Source: JAIOZK01 sp964468645 (GTDB lineage Bacteria > Bacteroidota > Bacteroidia > Bacteroidales > JAIOZK01). From it: DNA of 64,000 nt. Shown here piece by piece: positions 7,951 through 16,944 of the stretch. Under the pieces are notes generated by a model. It saw only the letters and a program-made list of their open reading frames with translations. It did no database searches and had not been told where the DNA came from. Within the stretch, counting starts at the first letter, position 1. Every line of letters begins with the position of its first letter. The position numbers and the translations under genes are program-made. The stretch spans positions 14,084 through 78,083 of the forward strand of contig CAYXUU010000029.1 of assembly GCA_964468645.1 (NCBI GenBank). Direction: 5' to 3'.

Positions 7951-9864
7951 GTGATAATATTGCCCACAATTAAGAACACAACACTTACCATACAAACCTT
8001 CTTTTTGTGTTTCAGCTTATCCGCCCAAGTTAAAACTGATAAACCTATCGTTCAGGGAAATGATTATGACCAGCTAGCATTGCGATCTTCATCCACCTCA
8101 AATTACGACATCAAATATCACCGGCTTGAATTTGAAGTTGACCCACCTGTTATTTACATCGAAGGAAATGTTACCACTTATTTTGTTCCCAAAAACGATT
8201 TAAGCTCGATGGTTTTTGATTTCAGAAATAATATGACAGTGGATTCAGCAATATATCATGGAAGTATTATAACGCACACCTTCATTTCAACCGTTGAATT
8301 AAAAGTCGGTTTTCCTTCAACAATACCTGCAGGCACAATCGATTCTGTTACTATATATTATCAGGGAGCCCCCAGCTCAGGTGGTTTTGGTGCTTTCGAA
8401 ACGGATAATACAACATGCTCAAGCCAGGATACCGTTATGTGGACACTTTCGGAGCCCTATGGGGCAAAATGCTGGTGGCCCTGCAAAGAAACATTAAATG
8501 ATAAGATCGATTCGGTGGACATGTTTGTTACAGCCCCGATGAAATACCACATTGCCGGAAATGGCCTTTTGATTAAGCGTGATACCTCAGGAAACAAGAT
8601 CACCGACCACTGGAAACATACCTATCCCATCCCTGCCTACCTGATCGCATTTGCTGCTTCCGAATATTCAATATACAGGGATACCATCGCTTTATATAAT
8701 GGAGGTCATCTCGAAGTGCTAAACTATGTTTTCCCATGCGATTCAGCCTATGCCCATACACAAACGATCAAGCTGGATACGGTAATGAATTTTTTTATTG
8801 GGAAATTTGGTCCTTATCCTTTTGAAGATGAAAAATACGGACATGCCCAGTGCAGGTTTGGTGGTGGTATGGAGCATACAACCATGACATTTATGGGAGG
8901 GTGGTGGTATTCTGTCCTGATCCATGAACTGGCACACCAATGGTTTGGGGATAAGATCACTTGCGGCAGCTGGCACGATATCTGGCTGAATGAAGGCTTT
9001 GCCACCTACCTGGAGGGATTGACCTGTGAGCAGCGGATACAAACCACCTCATTTTATAACTGGTTGAGCGGCAAACGTACTAATATATTGAGTAGTAATT
9101 ACGGTTCCGTTTACTGTAATGATACCACCAGTGTCAGCCGGATTTTCAATGGCAGATTATCATACAACAAAGGGGCATATCTTTTGCATATGCTGCGTTG
9201 GATTATGGGGGATACAGATTTTTTCACTGCATTACATAATTATATTAATGATCCTGCGCTAGCGTACGATTATGCCCTCACCGATGATCTTAAGGCTCAT
9301 CTGGAAACAACCGCTGATACAAGCTTTACGGAGTTTCTGGATGATTGGTATTACGGCCAGGGATGGCCCGATTATGATATTACATGGTCGGTGGATGTTG
9401 CCTGCAATAAGCTCAGGGTAAACATCCGGCAATCACATTCCACTGGTGGAAATACTTTCTTTGAAATGCCTGTGCCTGTAAAATTCAGTAATGGATCTCA
9501 GGATACAACTTTAATATTTAATCAAAACAACCCGGTGGATACCCTGTTTTTCAGAACGGTAAATTTCACACCTGATGATGCAGCATTTGATCCTGACCTG
9601 TGGCTTTGTGCAAAAAGTACCGTTATTGAAGAAAGTTTAGCTGTGAGAACGATACATTGGACGGGTGGTTTTGATAATGACTGGCTAACAGCTTCGAACT
9701 GGGATTGCGGGGTACCAACTTTAAATGACGATGTTGTAATCCCGGCAGGCAAGCCAGATTGTATTATTTCTACAGGCGATGTTGCTTACTGTAAGAATCT
9801 GTATATTGAAGCAGGGGGTAATCTTATTATCCAGCCTGATGCGACATTACATGTGGAAAATTAG
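7951..9864 (+). CDS. secreted M1-family zinc aminopeptidase with C-terminal accessory beta domain
   Basis: 637 residues, starting with GTG at 7951; the first stop upstream in this frame is at 7912 and no ATG lies before the mature sequence. A signal peptide ends around LCFSLSAQ. The M1 catalytic core shows the exopeptidase loop GGGMEH (304-309; the usual Asn is His here), zinc motif HELAH (325-329) and the third ligand in NEGFATY (Glu348). It removes N-terminal residues from peptides in the periplasm or outside the cell. After residue about 545 comes a short beta-rich module (WTGGFDNDWLTASNWDCGVP, then DDVVIPAG and GGNLIIQPDATLHVEN). The protein stops there with no type IX sorting domain, which such modular Bacteroidota proteases often carry, so a 3' truncation is possible. 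It begins 26 bp after the small membrane protein. Confidence 0.88.
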   Translation: MIILPTIKNTTLTIQTFFLCFSLSAQVKTDKPIVQGNDYDQLALRSSSTSNYDIKYHRLEFEVDPPVIYIEGNVTTYFVPKNDLSSMVFDFRNNMTVDSAIYHGSIITHTFISTVELKVGFPSTIPAGTIDSVTIYYQGAPSSGGFGAFETDNTTCSSQDTVMWTLSEPYGAKCWWPCKETLNDKIDSVDMFVTAPMKYHIAGNGLLIKRDTSGNKITDHWKHTYPIPAYLIAFAASEYSIYRDTIALYNGGHLEVLNYVFPCDSAYAHTQTIKLDTVMNFFIGKFGPYPFEDEKYGHAQCRFGGGMEHTTMTFMGGWWYSVLIHELAHQWFGDKITCGSWHDIWLNEGFATYLEGLTCEQRIQTTSFYNWLSGKRTNILSSNYGSVYCNDTTSVSRIFNGRLSYNKGAYLLHMLRWIMGDTDFFTALHNYINDPALAYDYALTDDLKAHLETTADTSFTEFLDDWYYGQGWPDYDITWSVDVACNKLRVNIRQSHSTGGNTFFEMPVPVKFSNGSQDTTLIFNQNNPVDTLFFRTVNFTPDDAAFDPDLWLCAKSTVIEESLAVRTIHWTGGFDNDWLTASNWDCGVPTLNDDVVIPAGKPDCIISTGDVAYCKNLYIEAGGNLIIQPDATLHVEN

Positions 9865-10266
9865 TACGAATTACTCAACTTCAATTTCCTTTTACCATCA
9901 TAGCTTTAAAGCAAGACGGTTTCCAGGTGATCCTGATGTCTTTCATTTTCTATACATCTTTTTCATTTGACTGAATTCCACTACCTGTCTTATTACCAGG
10001 TAAAGTTTTAATTCCCTTGTAAAAGGTTTTGAATATCTAAATGAATTTAATATATTTGAAGATATATATCAGCGACAACGGAATGGCAAGTTCAGTAAAG
10101 TCTTCTATTTGTATTTGACTTATTATAAGTAACGCAAGAGAAATATTAACTTTTGCTATAAGAGATCTATTAGCAATTGACATCCTGATGGATAGTAGTT
10201 ATGTAAAATGCGTGACGCCCTTAGTAAACTATTTTTATTAACTTCGTAAAAAGAATTCTAAAAGCA
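9865..10266. other. gene-free stretch of 402 bp
   Basis: No convincing coding frame. A small hairpin TACCTG...CAGGTA (9982-9987 / 9997-10002) followed by AAGTTTTAATT could terminate transcription from the peptidase gene. Just upstream of the antitoxin gene, TAACTTCG (10239-10246) is one base off a TAnnTTTG box. Nothing else is recognisable, and no sequence encoding a missing peptidase C-terminus is seen in any frame. Confidence 0.4.
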
Positions 10267-10449
10267 ATGAAAGGCATAAATTACGTAACAAATGATAAGG
10301 GTGAAAAAGTAGCTGTTATTATTGACTTAAAAGAGCATGATAAGGCTATCAATCAATATATTGAAGATCTTGAAGATTTAATTGATTTGGAATTAAGAAA
10401 GGATGAGCAATCAATTCCCTGGAATGAAGCTAAGAAACGGCTTTCTTAA
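10267..10449 (+). CDS. RelB/Phd-like antitoxin
   Basis: 60 residues. The N-terminus MKGINYVTNDKGEKVAVIID is the short beta-hairpin start common to many small antitoxins paired with RelE-type toxins in Bacteroidota and Cyanobacteria. The rest is an acidic helix (EDLEDLIDLELRKDEQ) that would wrap the toxin, ending WNEAKKRLS. The gene is followed after 18 bp by the start of a relE-type toxin gene that is broken after 16 codons, so the antitoxin is now an orphan in this place. It would have acted by binding toxin and its own promoter. Family assignment is by pattern only. Confidence 0.65.
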   Translation: MKGINYVTNDKGEKVAVIIDLKEHDKAINQYIEDLEDLIDLELRKDEQSIPWNEAKKRLS

Positions 10450-10467
10450 TTTTCAATTTTAGATTTG

Positions 10468-10515
10468 ATGGAATATCGTATTAATATTAAAAAGTCTGCA
10501 CTCAAAGAGTTACAA
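10468..10515 (+). pseudogene. 5' remnant of a RelE/ParE-type toxin gene
   Basis: The ATG at 10468 opens MEYRINIKKSALKELQ, the standard beta1-alpha1 start of RelE-superfamily mRNA interferases, in the right place after an antitoxin gene. From codon 17 the frame reads WDTNQATVELKK and onward, which has no RelE character and stops at 10665. The same DNA from 10518 encodes another protein in a different frame. The toxin gene has therefore lost its 3' part through insertion or deletion at about 10516. The catalytic region is absent, so no active toxin is made. Confidence 0.6.
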
Positions 10516-10517
10516 AG

Positions 10518-10928
10518 ATGGGATACAAACCAAGCAACCGTAGAATTGAAAAAAGACTTTCGGCGAAATATCCAGAGAGCGATGTTAATTGGAAAGAGGC
10601 TTTGTCAAAAGAAAAAGCATCTAAAACAGGAGATGTTTTTCATTATACATTTGAAGTTCCAGTAAAATGGGTATTTAGATATGATTGTAAAGATTCTATT
10701 CCAAAACTCGAAAATCAAAATTTGAGGCTACAATGGGCATCACAAAATCCAAGGATTAGCCAAGATTTACATAAATTGGATATATCTCCAGAAAAGTTTA
10801 ATTGGTGGATGCGCAGTATTTATGTGAAAAACAAAGACGGATCAAAAACACCTGCTCTTTGGGTTAAAGGGTATTGCACAATGCTTTGTGTATTAAAACT
10901 ATTACCTCAAAATAATGAGAATATATAA
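10518..10928 (+). CDS. orphan hypothetical protein inside a disrupted toxin gene
   Basis: 136 residues from an ATG that lies exactly where the relE frame loses its homology. The sequence is hydrophilic and soluble-looking, rich in Trp, Lys and Asn (VKWVFRYDCKDSIPKLENQ; FNWWMRSIYVKNKDGSKTPA; LWVKGYCTMLCVLKLL), with no signal peptide or membrane helix. I do not recognise a family. It may be complete or may lack an N-terminus. A long palindromic element (10938-11092) starts 9 bp after its stop, so gene and palindrome together resemble a single-gene cassette. Function unknown. Confidence 0.6.
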   Translation: MGYKPSNRRIEKRLSAKYPESDVNWKEALSKEKASKTGDVFHYTFEVPVKWVFRYDCKDSIPKLENQNLRLQWASQNPRISQDLHKLDISPEKFNWWMRSIYVKNKDGSKTPALWVKGYCTMLCVLKLLPQNNENI

Positions 10929-10937
10929 AGCACGAAA

Positions 10938-11092
10938 CGCTAACAATGTTTCATCATGCTGGGTACACACACGCTATAAATGCTATTTGGCGGACAGTAC
11001 AGAATGAAACAACATAGCAATACGACGTGATAAAAAGAAAAATATATAGCGCTGCTATTAGTGCCAAACAGCATTTATAGCCATCGTTGCCG
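10938..11092. repeat. long imperfect inverted repeat, attC-like cassette end
   Basis: Outer arms CGCTAACAATG (10938-10948) and CATCGTTGCCG (11082-11092) pair at 8 of 11 positions. Inner arms GCTATAAATGCTATTTGGC (10973-10991) and GCCAAACAGCATTTATAGC (11063-11081) pair at 18 of 19. A further arm pair is TGTTTCAT (10947-10954) and ATGAAACA (11004-11011). On a single strand this would fold into a long structured hairpin. The general plan (short imperfect outer arms, longer inner arms, position just after an orphan gene) resembles integron attC sites, but the canonical RYYYAAC/GTTRRRY cores are not matched. Similar palindromes commonly trail acquired single genes in Bacteroidota. Confidence 0.6.
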
Positions 11093-11128
11093 CCAATAAT
11101 TAGGTGCCTTGAAAATGAGTTTTAGTTA

Positions 11129-13291
11129 ATGAATTTTGAGAACAAATTTTTTGCAAACCATTGCAGTAGCAGGATAACAGTAGCTAGATCAAAGCAGGTC
11201 TTATTCCTGTTAATGTCTTTTTTTAGCCTGATTTATCATGTTAGTGCCCAAAATTCTGAATGGCTGATTTATACATGTGGTAAGACAGTTAATGCATTGG
11301 CTGATGAAGGCAATGTAATATGGATAGGTACCTCCGGTGGTTTAGTGAAGCTTGACAAAACCACGGGTATCAAAACATTTTTTAATACTTCAAACTCGGG
11401 TTTACCAAGCATTGAAGTATATTCAATTGCCATCGACCATTATGGGATTAAGTGGATTGGAACTTGGCGAGGATTATCGAGATTTGATGGAAAAAAATGG
11501 ACCACATACAAACCTTCAAATTCCGGATTACCTGCAAGTACGGTTTTTGATATAGTCATTGACGAAAATGGTTCAAAGTGGATAGCTACCTGGGGAGGTG
11601 GAATGGCAAAACTTGACGGATCATATTGGACTGTTTTTAACCGGATAAACTCAGGAATACCTGATGATGATGTTCGTTCAATTACCATTGCTGAAAACGG
11701 GGAGATGTGGATCGGTACATGGGATGGACTGGCAAAATATGATGGAGTTAACTGGACAATTTTTAACACGCTTAATTCAGGATTACCCTCAGATTATGTC
11801 ATGACGGTGGCGATAGATGAAAACGGATCGAAATGGATAGGAACCGAGCACCATGGAATAGCACTTTTTGACGATACAACCTGGATAATCTACAATATGG
11901 CAAATTCTGAATTGCCTTCTAATTGGATTACCTCAATAATAATTGATGAATATAATACAAAATGGATTGGGACCTGGGGAGGTCTGTCAAAATTCGATGG
12001 CACTAACTGGACAATATATAATGTACAAAACTCAGGTTTGCCACATCGTCGTGTTTATTCTATAACCATTGATAGCAACGAACTGAAGTGGATTGGAACC
12101 GGTTTTGGATTGGCAAAATTCAATGAAACTGAATGGGAAACATACAATACATCAAATTCGGGTTTGCCGGATAATTATATCGAGTCAATAGCTTTTGATG
12201 AATCTGGCGCAAAATGGATTGGAACATGGGCTGGAGTGGCACAGTTTAATGGATCTGATTGGACAACTTACAATATGATTAATTCACATATTCCTGACGA
12301 AAATATACGATCAGTGGTTATTGATGAGAACGATTCAAAGTGGATTGGCACATTGGATGGATTGGCAAAACTTGAAGGTACAGATTGGACTGTATTTAAC
12401 ACATCTAACTCAGGGCTACCTTCTAATCATATCACTTCGATAGCTTTGGATAGAAATCAATGCAAATGGATTGGAACTGCCCATGACGGATTAGCAAAAT
12501 TCAAAGGAACGGACTGGATCATATACAACACTTCCAATTCGGAACTGCCTGATGATGATATCAATTCATTAGCAGTTGAAGATAACCTTTTACTCTGGAT
12601 TGGAACAGATGAAGGATTGGCTAAATTTGATGGATCGGAATGGACAATATACAACACTGCAAATTCGGGATTACCTGATAATAAAATCTTTGCGATAATC
12701 ATTGAGGAAAATGGATCAAAGTGGATCGGTACCTGGGGAGGAATTACCCAATTTAACGGAATTGACTGGAACACTTTCAATACATTGAATTCGGAACTAC
12801 CAGATAACCTTGTCTTTTCATTAGCCATTGATGGAAACAATTCTAAATGGATTGGCACACGTGGGGGACTTGCAAAATATGACGGATCAAACTGGACAAT
12901 ATTCACCACATCAAATTCATATTTACCAGGTAACGGCATAAAATCTTTGGCAATTGATGAATATGAAACAAAGTGGATTGGTACTTTTGGTACTGGATTC
13001 GCTGTTTATAATGAAAATGGCATTCCCACAAAAGTTTTGGATAAACCACTAACTGATAATCAACTAACGGTATTCCCTAATCCATGTAATAATTATCTAA
13101 ACATTAAACGATTCATCAATAGTGCTGCATGCCTAATTCAAATGTTCGATATGCATGGAAATCTTGTAAAGATTGAAAGTATCACCAATGATTGCAAAAT
13201 AATAGACGTGAGTGATTTAGTCAGCGGAATATATATAATCGTTGTTTATGATGATACGAGGATTTTAACGGAGAAGTTCATTAAGCACTAA
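11129..13291 (+). CDS. secreted 14-repeat beta-propeller protein with type IX (type A) sorting domain
   Basis: 720 residues. A signal peptide ends near FFSLIYHVSAQ (the N-region is unusually long, about 20 residues). Residues about 45-640 contain 14 consecutive two-component-regulator-propeller-type repeats, each about 41 residues, with the pattern KWIGT-GGLAKFDG-WT-YN-NSGLP-V-SIAID. Fourteen repeats correspond to two seven-bladed propellers, the arrangement of the periplasmic half of hybrid two-component sensors. Here no membrane helix or kinase follows. Instead there is a C-terminal sorting domain beginning TVFPNPCNNYLNIK and ending in ILTEKFIKH, which directs export by the type IX system and attachment to the surface. 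It is likely a surface binding protein; the ligand is unknown. Confidence 0.85.
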   Translation: MNFENKFFANHCSSRITVARSKQVLFLLMSFFSLIYHVSAQNSEWLIYTCGKTVNALADEGNVIWIGTSGGLVKLDKTTGIKTFFNTSNSGLPSIEVYSIAIDHYGIKWIGTWRGLSRFDGKKWTTYKPSNSGLPASTVFDIVIDENGSKWIATWGGGMAKLDGSYWTVFNRINSGIPDDDVRSITIAENGEMWIGTWDGLAKYDGVNWTIFNTLNSGLPSDYVMTVAIDENGSKWIGTEHHGIALFDDTTWIIYNMANSELPSNWITSIIIDEYNTKWIGTWGGLSKFDGTNWTIYNVQNSGLPHRRVYSITIDSNELKWIGTGFGLAKFNETEWETYNTSNSGLPDNYIESIAFDESGAKWIGTWAGVAQFNGSDWTTYNMINSHIPDENIRSVVIDENDSKWIGTLDGLAKLEGTDWTVFNTSNSGLPSNHITSIALDRNQCKWIGTAHDGLAKFKGTDWIIYNTSNSELPDDDINSLAVEDNLLLWIGTDEGLAKFDGSEWTIYNTANSGLPDNKIFAIIIEENGSKWIGTWGGITQFNGIDWNTFNTLNSELPDNLVFSLAIDGNNSKWIGTRGGLAKYDGSNWTIFTTSNSYLPGNGIKSLAIDEYETKWIGTFGTGFAVYNENGIPTKVLDKPLTDNQLTVFPNPCNNYLNIKRFINSAACLIQMFDMHGNLVKIESITNDCKIIDVSDLVSGIYIIVVYDDTRILTEKFIKH

Positions 13292-13302
13292 TAGCTCAAC
13301 CC

Positions 13303-13322
13303 ATAAAACTTCATAGTTTTAT
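13303..13322. terminator. possible bidirectional terminator between convergent genes
   Basis: A perfect 8-bp stem ATAAAACT / AGTTTTAT with loop TCAT lies between the propeller gene and the convergent DUF2027-Smr gene and overlaps the latter's stop codon. The stem is AT-rich and thus weak. Its position is the main argument. Confidence 0.35.
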
Positions 13323-14398
13323 TCATTCTTAATCAACACATCTATCGCCCCCACCCCATACTTCGCAAGTGAGGCAGGCTGATCTTCCATATTCTCATAT
13401 TCCTTCAGCAGCCTGGCCAATTCATCCCTTAAAACTCCATTGCCCACCCCATGAATAAATGTTACCCTAGAATAATTCTCAGCTATCGCACTTTCAAGGG
13501 CTTTCACAAAATAATCTTTCTGCAGTTTCAGCATGTCATGGCCTGATAGTCCGGTGATATTGTTTACAAGTTCTCCTATATGCAAATCAACAACAGCCTC
13601 TCCTTCTGCGGTTGCATGCTTTTCAATAAAAGCTTTTTCTTTTTTTACATGTGGCTTTCTGCCAACATGTTCCTGAGCTTCAAACTTCTTATCTTTAATG
13701 GACCTGGAATAAACCGGATGTATGTTCATTTCAACAAGTGAAATTACAAAAGCTTTTTCATCAAGTATTGGTGTTTCTTTATAATTTCCCTCTTTGTAGA
13801 TTCTTGCCGGTTTTATATCAAAAACTGCATTGGCCGGCATCAAAAGGCTTTGCATCTTATCACTGTGGAATAGCAGTTGTATCACCCCATCAGTCCATGT
13901 TTCGATATCCTCACGTTCAATGGTGTCAAGAAGGATTTTTGTTCGTGGTTCGAGCACATCATAGTCTATCCCATCGTAAGTTCCCTCGGCATTATGCAAC
14001 ACAACACTGTATAAAACCTCATATCCTGTGTAATTAACCAGGTAAATATCTATCAGGCCCGTGATCAGCCATCGCTGATCCTGCGGTACCCAGGCCAGGT
14101 AAATTCCATCTGCCAATTCACCCCTGAATCCAAGTTTTCTGATGGCTGATTTACTGGAATCTGTCTCTTCTTCATCCAAAGGAGGAAGAATGATCTCTTC
14201 TGTGGGCCCAGGAACAAATATGGGCCTTGTCTCACCTGCCTTTTCAGCTTCATCCAGAACAAGTTCGGCCGGAACAACCGGTATTTCAAATCCATCCTCT
14301 ATGGCGACATGTACAAGCGAAGGGCTGATAATTTTACTGATCACTCCACCACCCTTTTCGTTCAGGAATTTAACCCTGTCTCCTACCTTGAATTTCAT
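13319..14398 (-). CDS. DUF2027 and Smr-domain protein
   Basis: 359 residues from the ATG at 14398; a TTG two codons upstream is ignored. The N-terminus KFKVGDRVKFLNEKGGGVIS is an SH3-like barrel module similar to the C-terminal core of MutS2. A middle beta domain (about 90-220; FRGELADGIYLAWVPQDQ) is the DUF2027-specific part. The last 90 residues are an Smr domain: VDLHIGELV (the DLH element), then FIHGVGNGVLRDELARLL with the conserved HG-x-G, and a final IDVLIKN strand. Smr domains of MutS2/SmrB proteins are nucleases acting on DNA junctions or on mRNA at collided ribosomes. This widespread Bacteroidota architecture has not been assigned a role that I know of. Cytoplasmic. Confidence 0.85.
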   Translation of the reverse strand: MKFKVGDRVKFLNEKGGGVISKIISPSLVHVAIEDGFEIPVVPAELVLDEAEKAGETRPIFVPGPTEEIILPPLDEEETDSSKSAIRKLGFRGELADGIYLAWVPQDQRWLITGLIDIYLVNYTGYEVLYSVVLHNAEGTYDGIDYDVLEPRTKILLDTIEREDIETWTDGVIQLLFHSDKMQSLLMPANAVFDIKPARIYKEGNYKETPILDEKAFVISLVEMNIHPVYSRSIKDKKFEAQEHVGRKPHVKKEKAFIEKHATAEGEAVVDLHIGELVNNITGLSGHDMLKLQKDYFVKALESAIAENYSRVTFIHGVGNGVLRDELARLLKEYENMEDQPASLAKYGVGAIDVLIKNE

Positions 14399-14561
14399 AA
14401 CCAATTATTTAATACGGCAAAATTAGGCATTATTACGAAATAGGTTAGGCAAAGCAAGCGATGTTATTTCGTAACAATGCCTTTGTTGAAGATATCCAGT
14501 TAACAATTATTTGTAATACATTCTAAATTAAATATACTTCCAAAACCAATAAATAATTTCA

Positions 14562-14569
14562 TAAATTTG
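14562..14569 (+). promoter_or_regulatory. TAnnTTTG -7 box for the copper/TonB operon
   Basis: TAAATTTG matches the Bacteroidota housekeeping -7 consensus and lies 23 bp before the ATG at 14593. No TTTG is present at the expected -33 distance, so the assignment rests on the -7 box and its position. No metal-regulator operator was recognised in the 194-bp divergent region 14399-14592. Confidence 0.35.
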
Positions 14570-14592
14570 TATTGCTATAAATTAAATATGTT

Positions 14593-16944
14593 ATGGGGAA
14601 CCATCTAATACTTATTATTATCACTCTAATAACAACAACCTTATCAGGTTTTGCACAAAACGATGGAAAACTCGAAGGAATTGCATATAACATGGAAACC
14701 GGTTTGCCGGTAAACAATGTTGACGTAGTTGTTTCACCAGGGGGATCGGGTACAGTTACAGACGACAATGGAAACTTTTCAATTCCGCAACTAGAACCTG
14801 GAATATACCGGGTATTCTTTACCCATATCGGATTTCAGGATCTTGAAAAAAGTGTAAGGATCACCGCTAATCAAACCAGTAGTGTCAACATTAATCTTAT
14901 CCCAAAAACAGAACAGCTTAAGGAGGTTGTTATTTCTGAACAGGCCGAAGATATCATTAAGGCCCCATACATTATTGAAAGCATACACGAACTTGAGATA
15001 CAGCAACACCCGGCAAGGGATATCGGTGATTACCTGAGAAATACACCTAACCTTTCCGGTATCAGGAAGGGGGGCGCCGGTATTGATCCGGTAGTCAGGG
15101 GATTCAAATTTAAACAGCTTAATGTAATTGTTAACGGTGCAATCAAAATTGAAGGAGGATGTCCAAACCGTATGGATCCTGCTGTTTCCCATATCGATAT
15201 TGATGATATTAAGAAAATTGAAGTTTACAAAGGCCCGTTTGCACTGAGGTACGGCCCGAATTTCGGCGGTATTATTAATCTTAGCACCAACCATCCTTTC
15301 ACTGAAAAAGAATTCAGTACAAAGATTGCGGCAGCAACGGGTTTTGAAAGTAACTGGAATGGGAATAAAGAACGGCTTGGGATTACAGCCGGAAATAACA
15401 GGGTTTACCTTAAGTTGTCAGGGAATCATAAAAAATATGGTGATTATAAAGCGGGCAATGATGTCACGATGAATGCGGCCTTTACGAAGTATAATTATAC
15501 AGCCTTACTCGGTGTTTCCCCGGCCGATAATCACCATCTGACGATTTCTTTCGACCGGTCGTACGGAAGGAATTTAAGTTTTCCTGCCCTACCCATGGAC
15601 GAACGCTCCGACGATACACAGATATCTTCATTCGAATATAATGGAATACTTTCCGGAAAGTACATAAAAAGTATTAAAGCTAAAATGTATAACTCCGATG
15701 TCCACCATATTATGGACAATAAAGAAAGGCCATTCTCAGATACTGTAGTGGCCGTTTCTGATATCAAAGCAAGAAATACCGGCGGAAGGGCTGAAACACA
15801 GATCGGGATAAAAGGCCATGAAATTTTCATCGGGGTAGATTATGAGAATATTTATAAGGACGGACAGCGTACCAAGAGTTTTATTATGCAGCCTAACCTG
15901 CCCGTTAAGATTGAAAGTTTATGGAATAATGCCAGGATTAATAACACCGGATTTTTTACATCCTGGAATAAAAACACCGATAAGCTTGACTTGTTAGCTG
16001 CCGCACGGATCGATCTGAACAATGCAAGCAGTGGCATCCTCCAATCATTGAACATGAAAGGGGAAACAATGTATTCTAATAACAACACCGATTCGAAATA
16101 TACAAACCTTAGCATCAGTGCAGGGGTATTGGCCCACCTGCTTCATAATCTTGATATTGGTGTATCAATAGGAAGAGGGGTAAGAAGCCCTGACATGACA
16201 GAGCGCTTTATTATCCTGTTGCCTGTTGGATACGACAGGTTTGATTATCTGGGTAATCCCCAGCTTAAACCTGAGAATAATCATGAGATAGATATCAAGG
16301 TAGAATATCTGACAAAAAGAGCCTGCGTATTTAACATCAGCGGCTTCTTTTCTTATGTAACCGATTATATTACAGGTAAAGAAGTGCCGCCATCCGAAGT
16401 CAAGCCACAAACAAAAGATGTCCTGGGGGTAAAGGAATTTATCAATATTGACCATGCCTATTTGTATGGATTCGAATTTGTTTATCAATCAGGTTTATTC
16501 GGCAATTTCAGCTTATATGCAGATGTAGCTGCTACATATGGTATCAATCCATCGGCTGTTAAGTATTTAATTGAGAATGGTCAGGTGGTTGGAGAGGAGA
16601 TCGTAAAAAATGATCCGCTTCCGGAAATTCCACCGCTGGAATCAAATATTGCTTTTACATATCGATTATTCAATAACAGGCTAATTCCGGAAATTTCAAT
16701 CAGGATGGTAGCCGCTCAGAAGAAACTATCGGAATCATACTATGAAGTAGAAACCCCGGGAATTGCCACTTTGAATTTTTCCCTGCAATACAACTTCAAC
16801 GATTATCTTAAACTTAACGGAGGTATTAACAATATCTTTAATAAAGGATATTACGAACATTTGAACAGGATTATTATCGGAAGTAATACACCATATTATG
16901 AGCCTGGAAGAATCTTTTATGTAAACCTTATTTTTAACATCTGA
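14593..16944 (+). CDS. TonB-dependent receptor, probable copper-type
   Basis: 783 residues. A signal peptide (1-21, ends SGFAQ) precedes a carboxypeptidase-regulatory-like domain (24-105: GKLEGIAYNMETGLPV, TVTDDNGNFSIP), then a plug domain and a 22-strand-type barrel ending in an aromatic residue pattern (YVNLIFNI). The plug contains GGCPNRMDPAVSH (residues 188-200). A Gly-Gly-Cys-x-x-Arg-Met-Asp element in the plug is a feature of OprC-type copper receptors, where Cys and Met contact copper; here Cys190 and Met194 are the candidates. The receptor would import a metal or metal complex across the outer membrane using TonB energy. The following three genes overlap or closely follow it and include MbnP- and MbnH-like proteins, strengthening the copper assignment. 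Confidence 0.85.
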   Translation: MGNHLILIIITLITTTLSGFAQNDGKLEGIAYNMETGLPVNNVDVVVSPGGSGTVTDDNGNFSIPQLEPGIYRVFFTHIGFQDLEKSVRITANQTSSVNINLIPKTEQLKEVVISEQAEDIIKAPYIIESIHELEIQQHPARDIGDYLRNTPNLSGIRKGGAGIDPVVRGFKFKQLNVIVNGAIKIEGGCPNRMDPAVSHIDIDDIKKIEVYKGPFALRYGPNFGGIINLSTNHPFTEKEFSTKIAAATGFESNWNGNKERLGITAGNNRVYLKLSGNHKKYGDYKAGNDVTMNAAFTKYNYTALLGVSPADNHHLTISFDRSYGRNLSFPALPMDERSDDTQISSFEYNGILSGKYIKSIKAKMYNSDVHHIMDNKERPFSDTVVAVSDIKARNTGGRAETQIGIKGHEIFIGVDYENIYKDGQRTKSFIMQPNLPVKIESLWNNARINNTGFFTSWNKNTDKLDLLAAARIDLNNASSGILQSLNMKGETMYSNNNTDSKYTNLSISAGVLAHLLHNLDIGVSIGRGVRSPDMTERFIILLPVGYDRFDYLGNPQLKPENNHEIDIKVEYLTKRACVFNISGFFSYVTDYITGKEVPPSEVKPQTKDVLGVKEFINIDHAYLYGFEFVYQSGLFGNFSLYADVAATYGINPSAVKYLIENGQVVGEEIVKNDPLPEIPPLESNIAFTYRLFNNRLIPEISIRMVAAQKKLSESYYEVETPGIATLNFSLQYNFNDYLKLNGGINNIFNKGYYEHLNRIIIGSNTPYYEPGRIFYVNLIFNI

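Noticed and set aside
10938..11092. Bona fide integron attC site
   Set aside because: The palindromic plan fits, but the RYYYAAC and GTTRRRY core consensus is not met and no integrase gene is in the window; it is kept only as attC-like.
12457..12939. Minus-strand frame of 160 codons with a repeating pattern
   Set aside because: It is the antisense of the propeller repeats of the 11129-13291 gene and mirrors their period.
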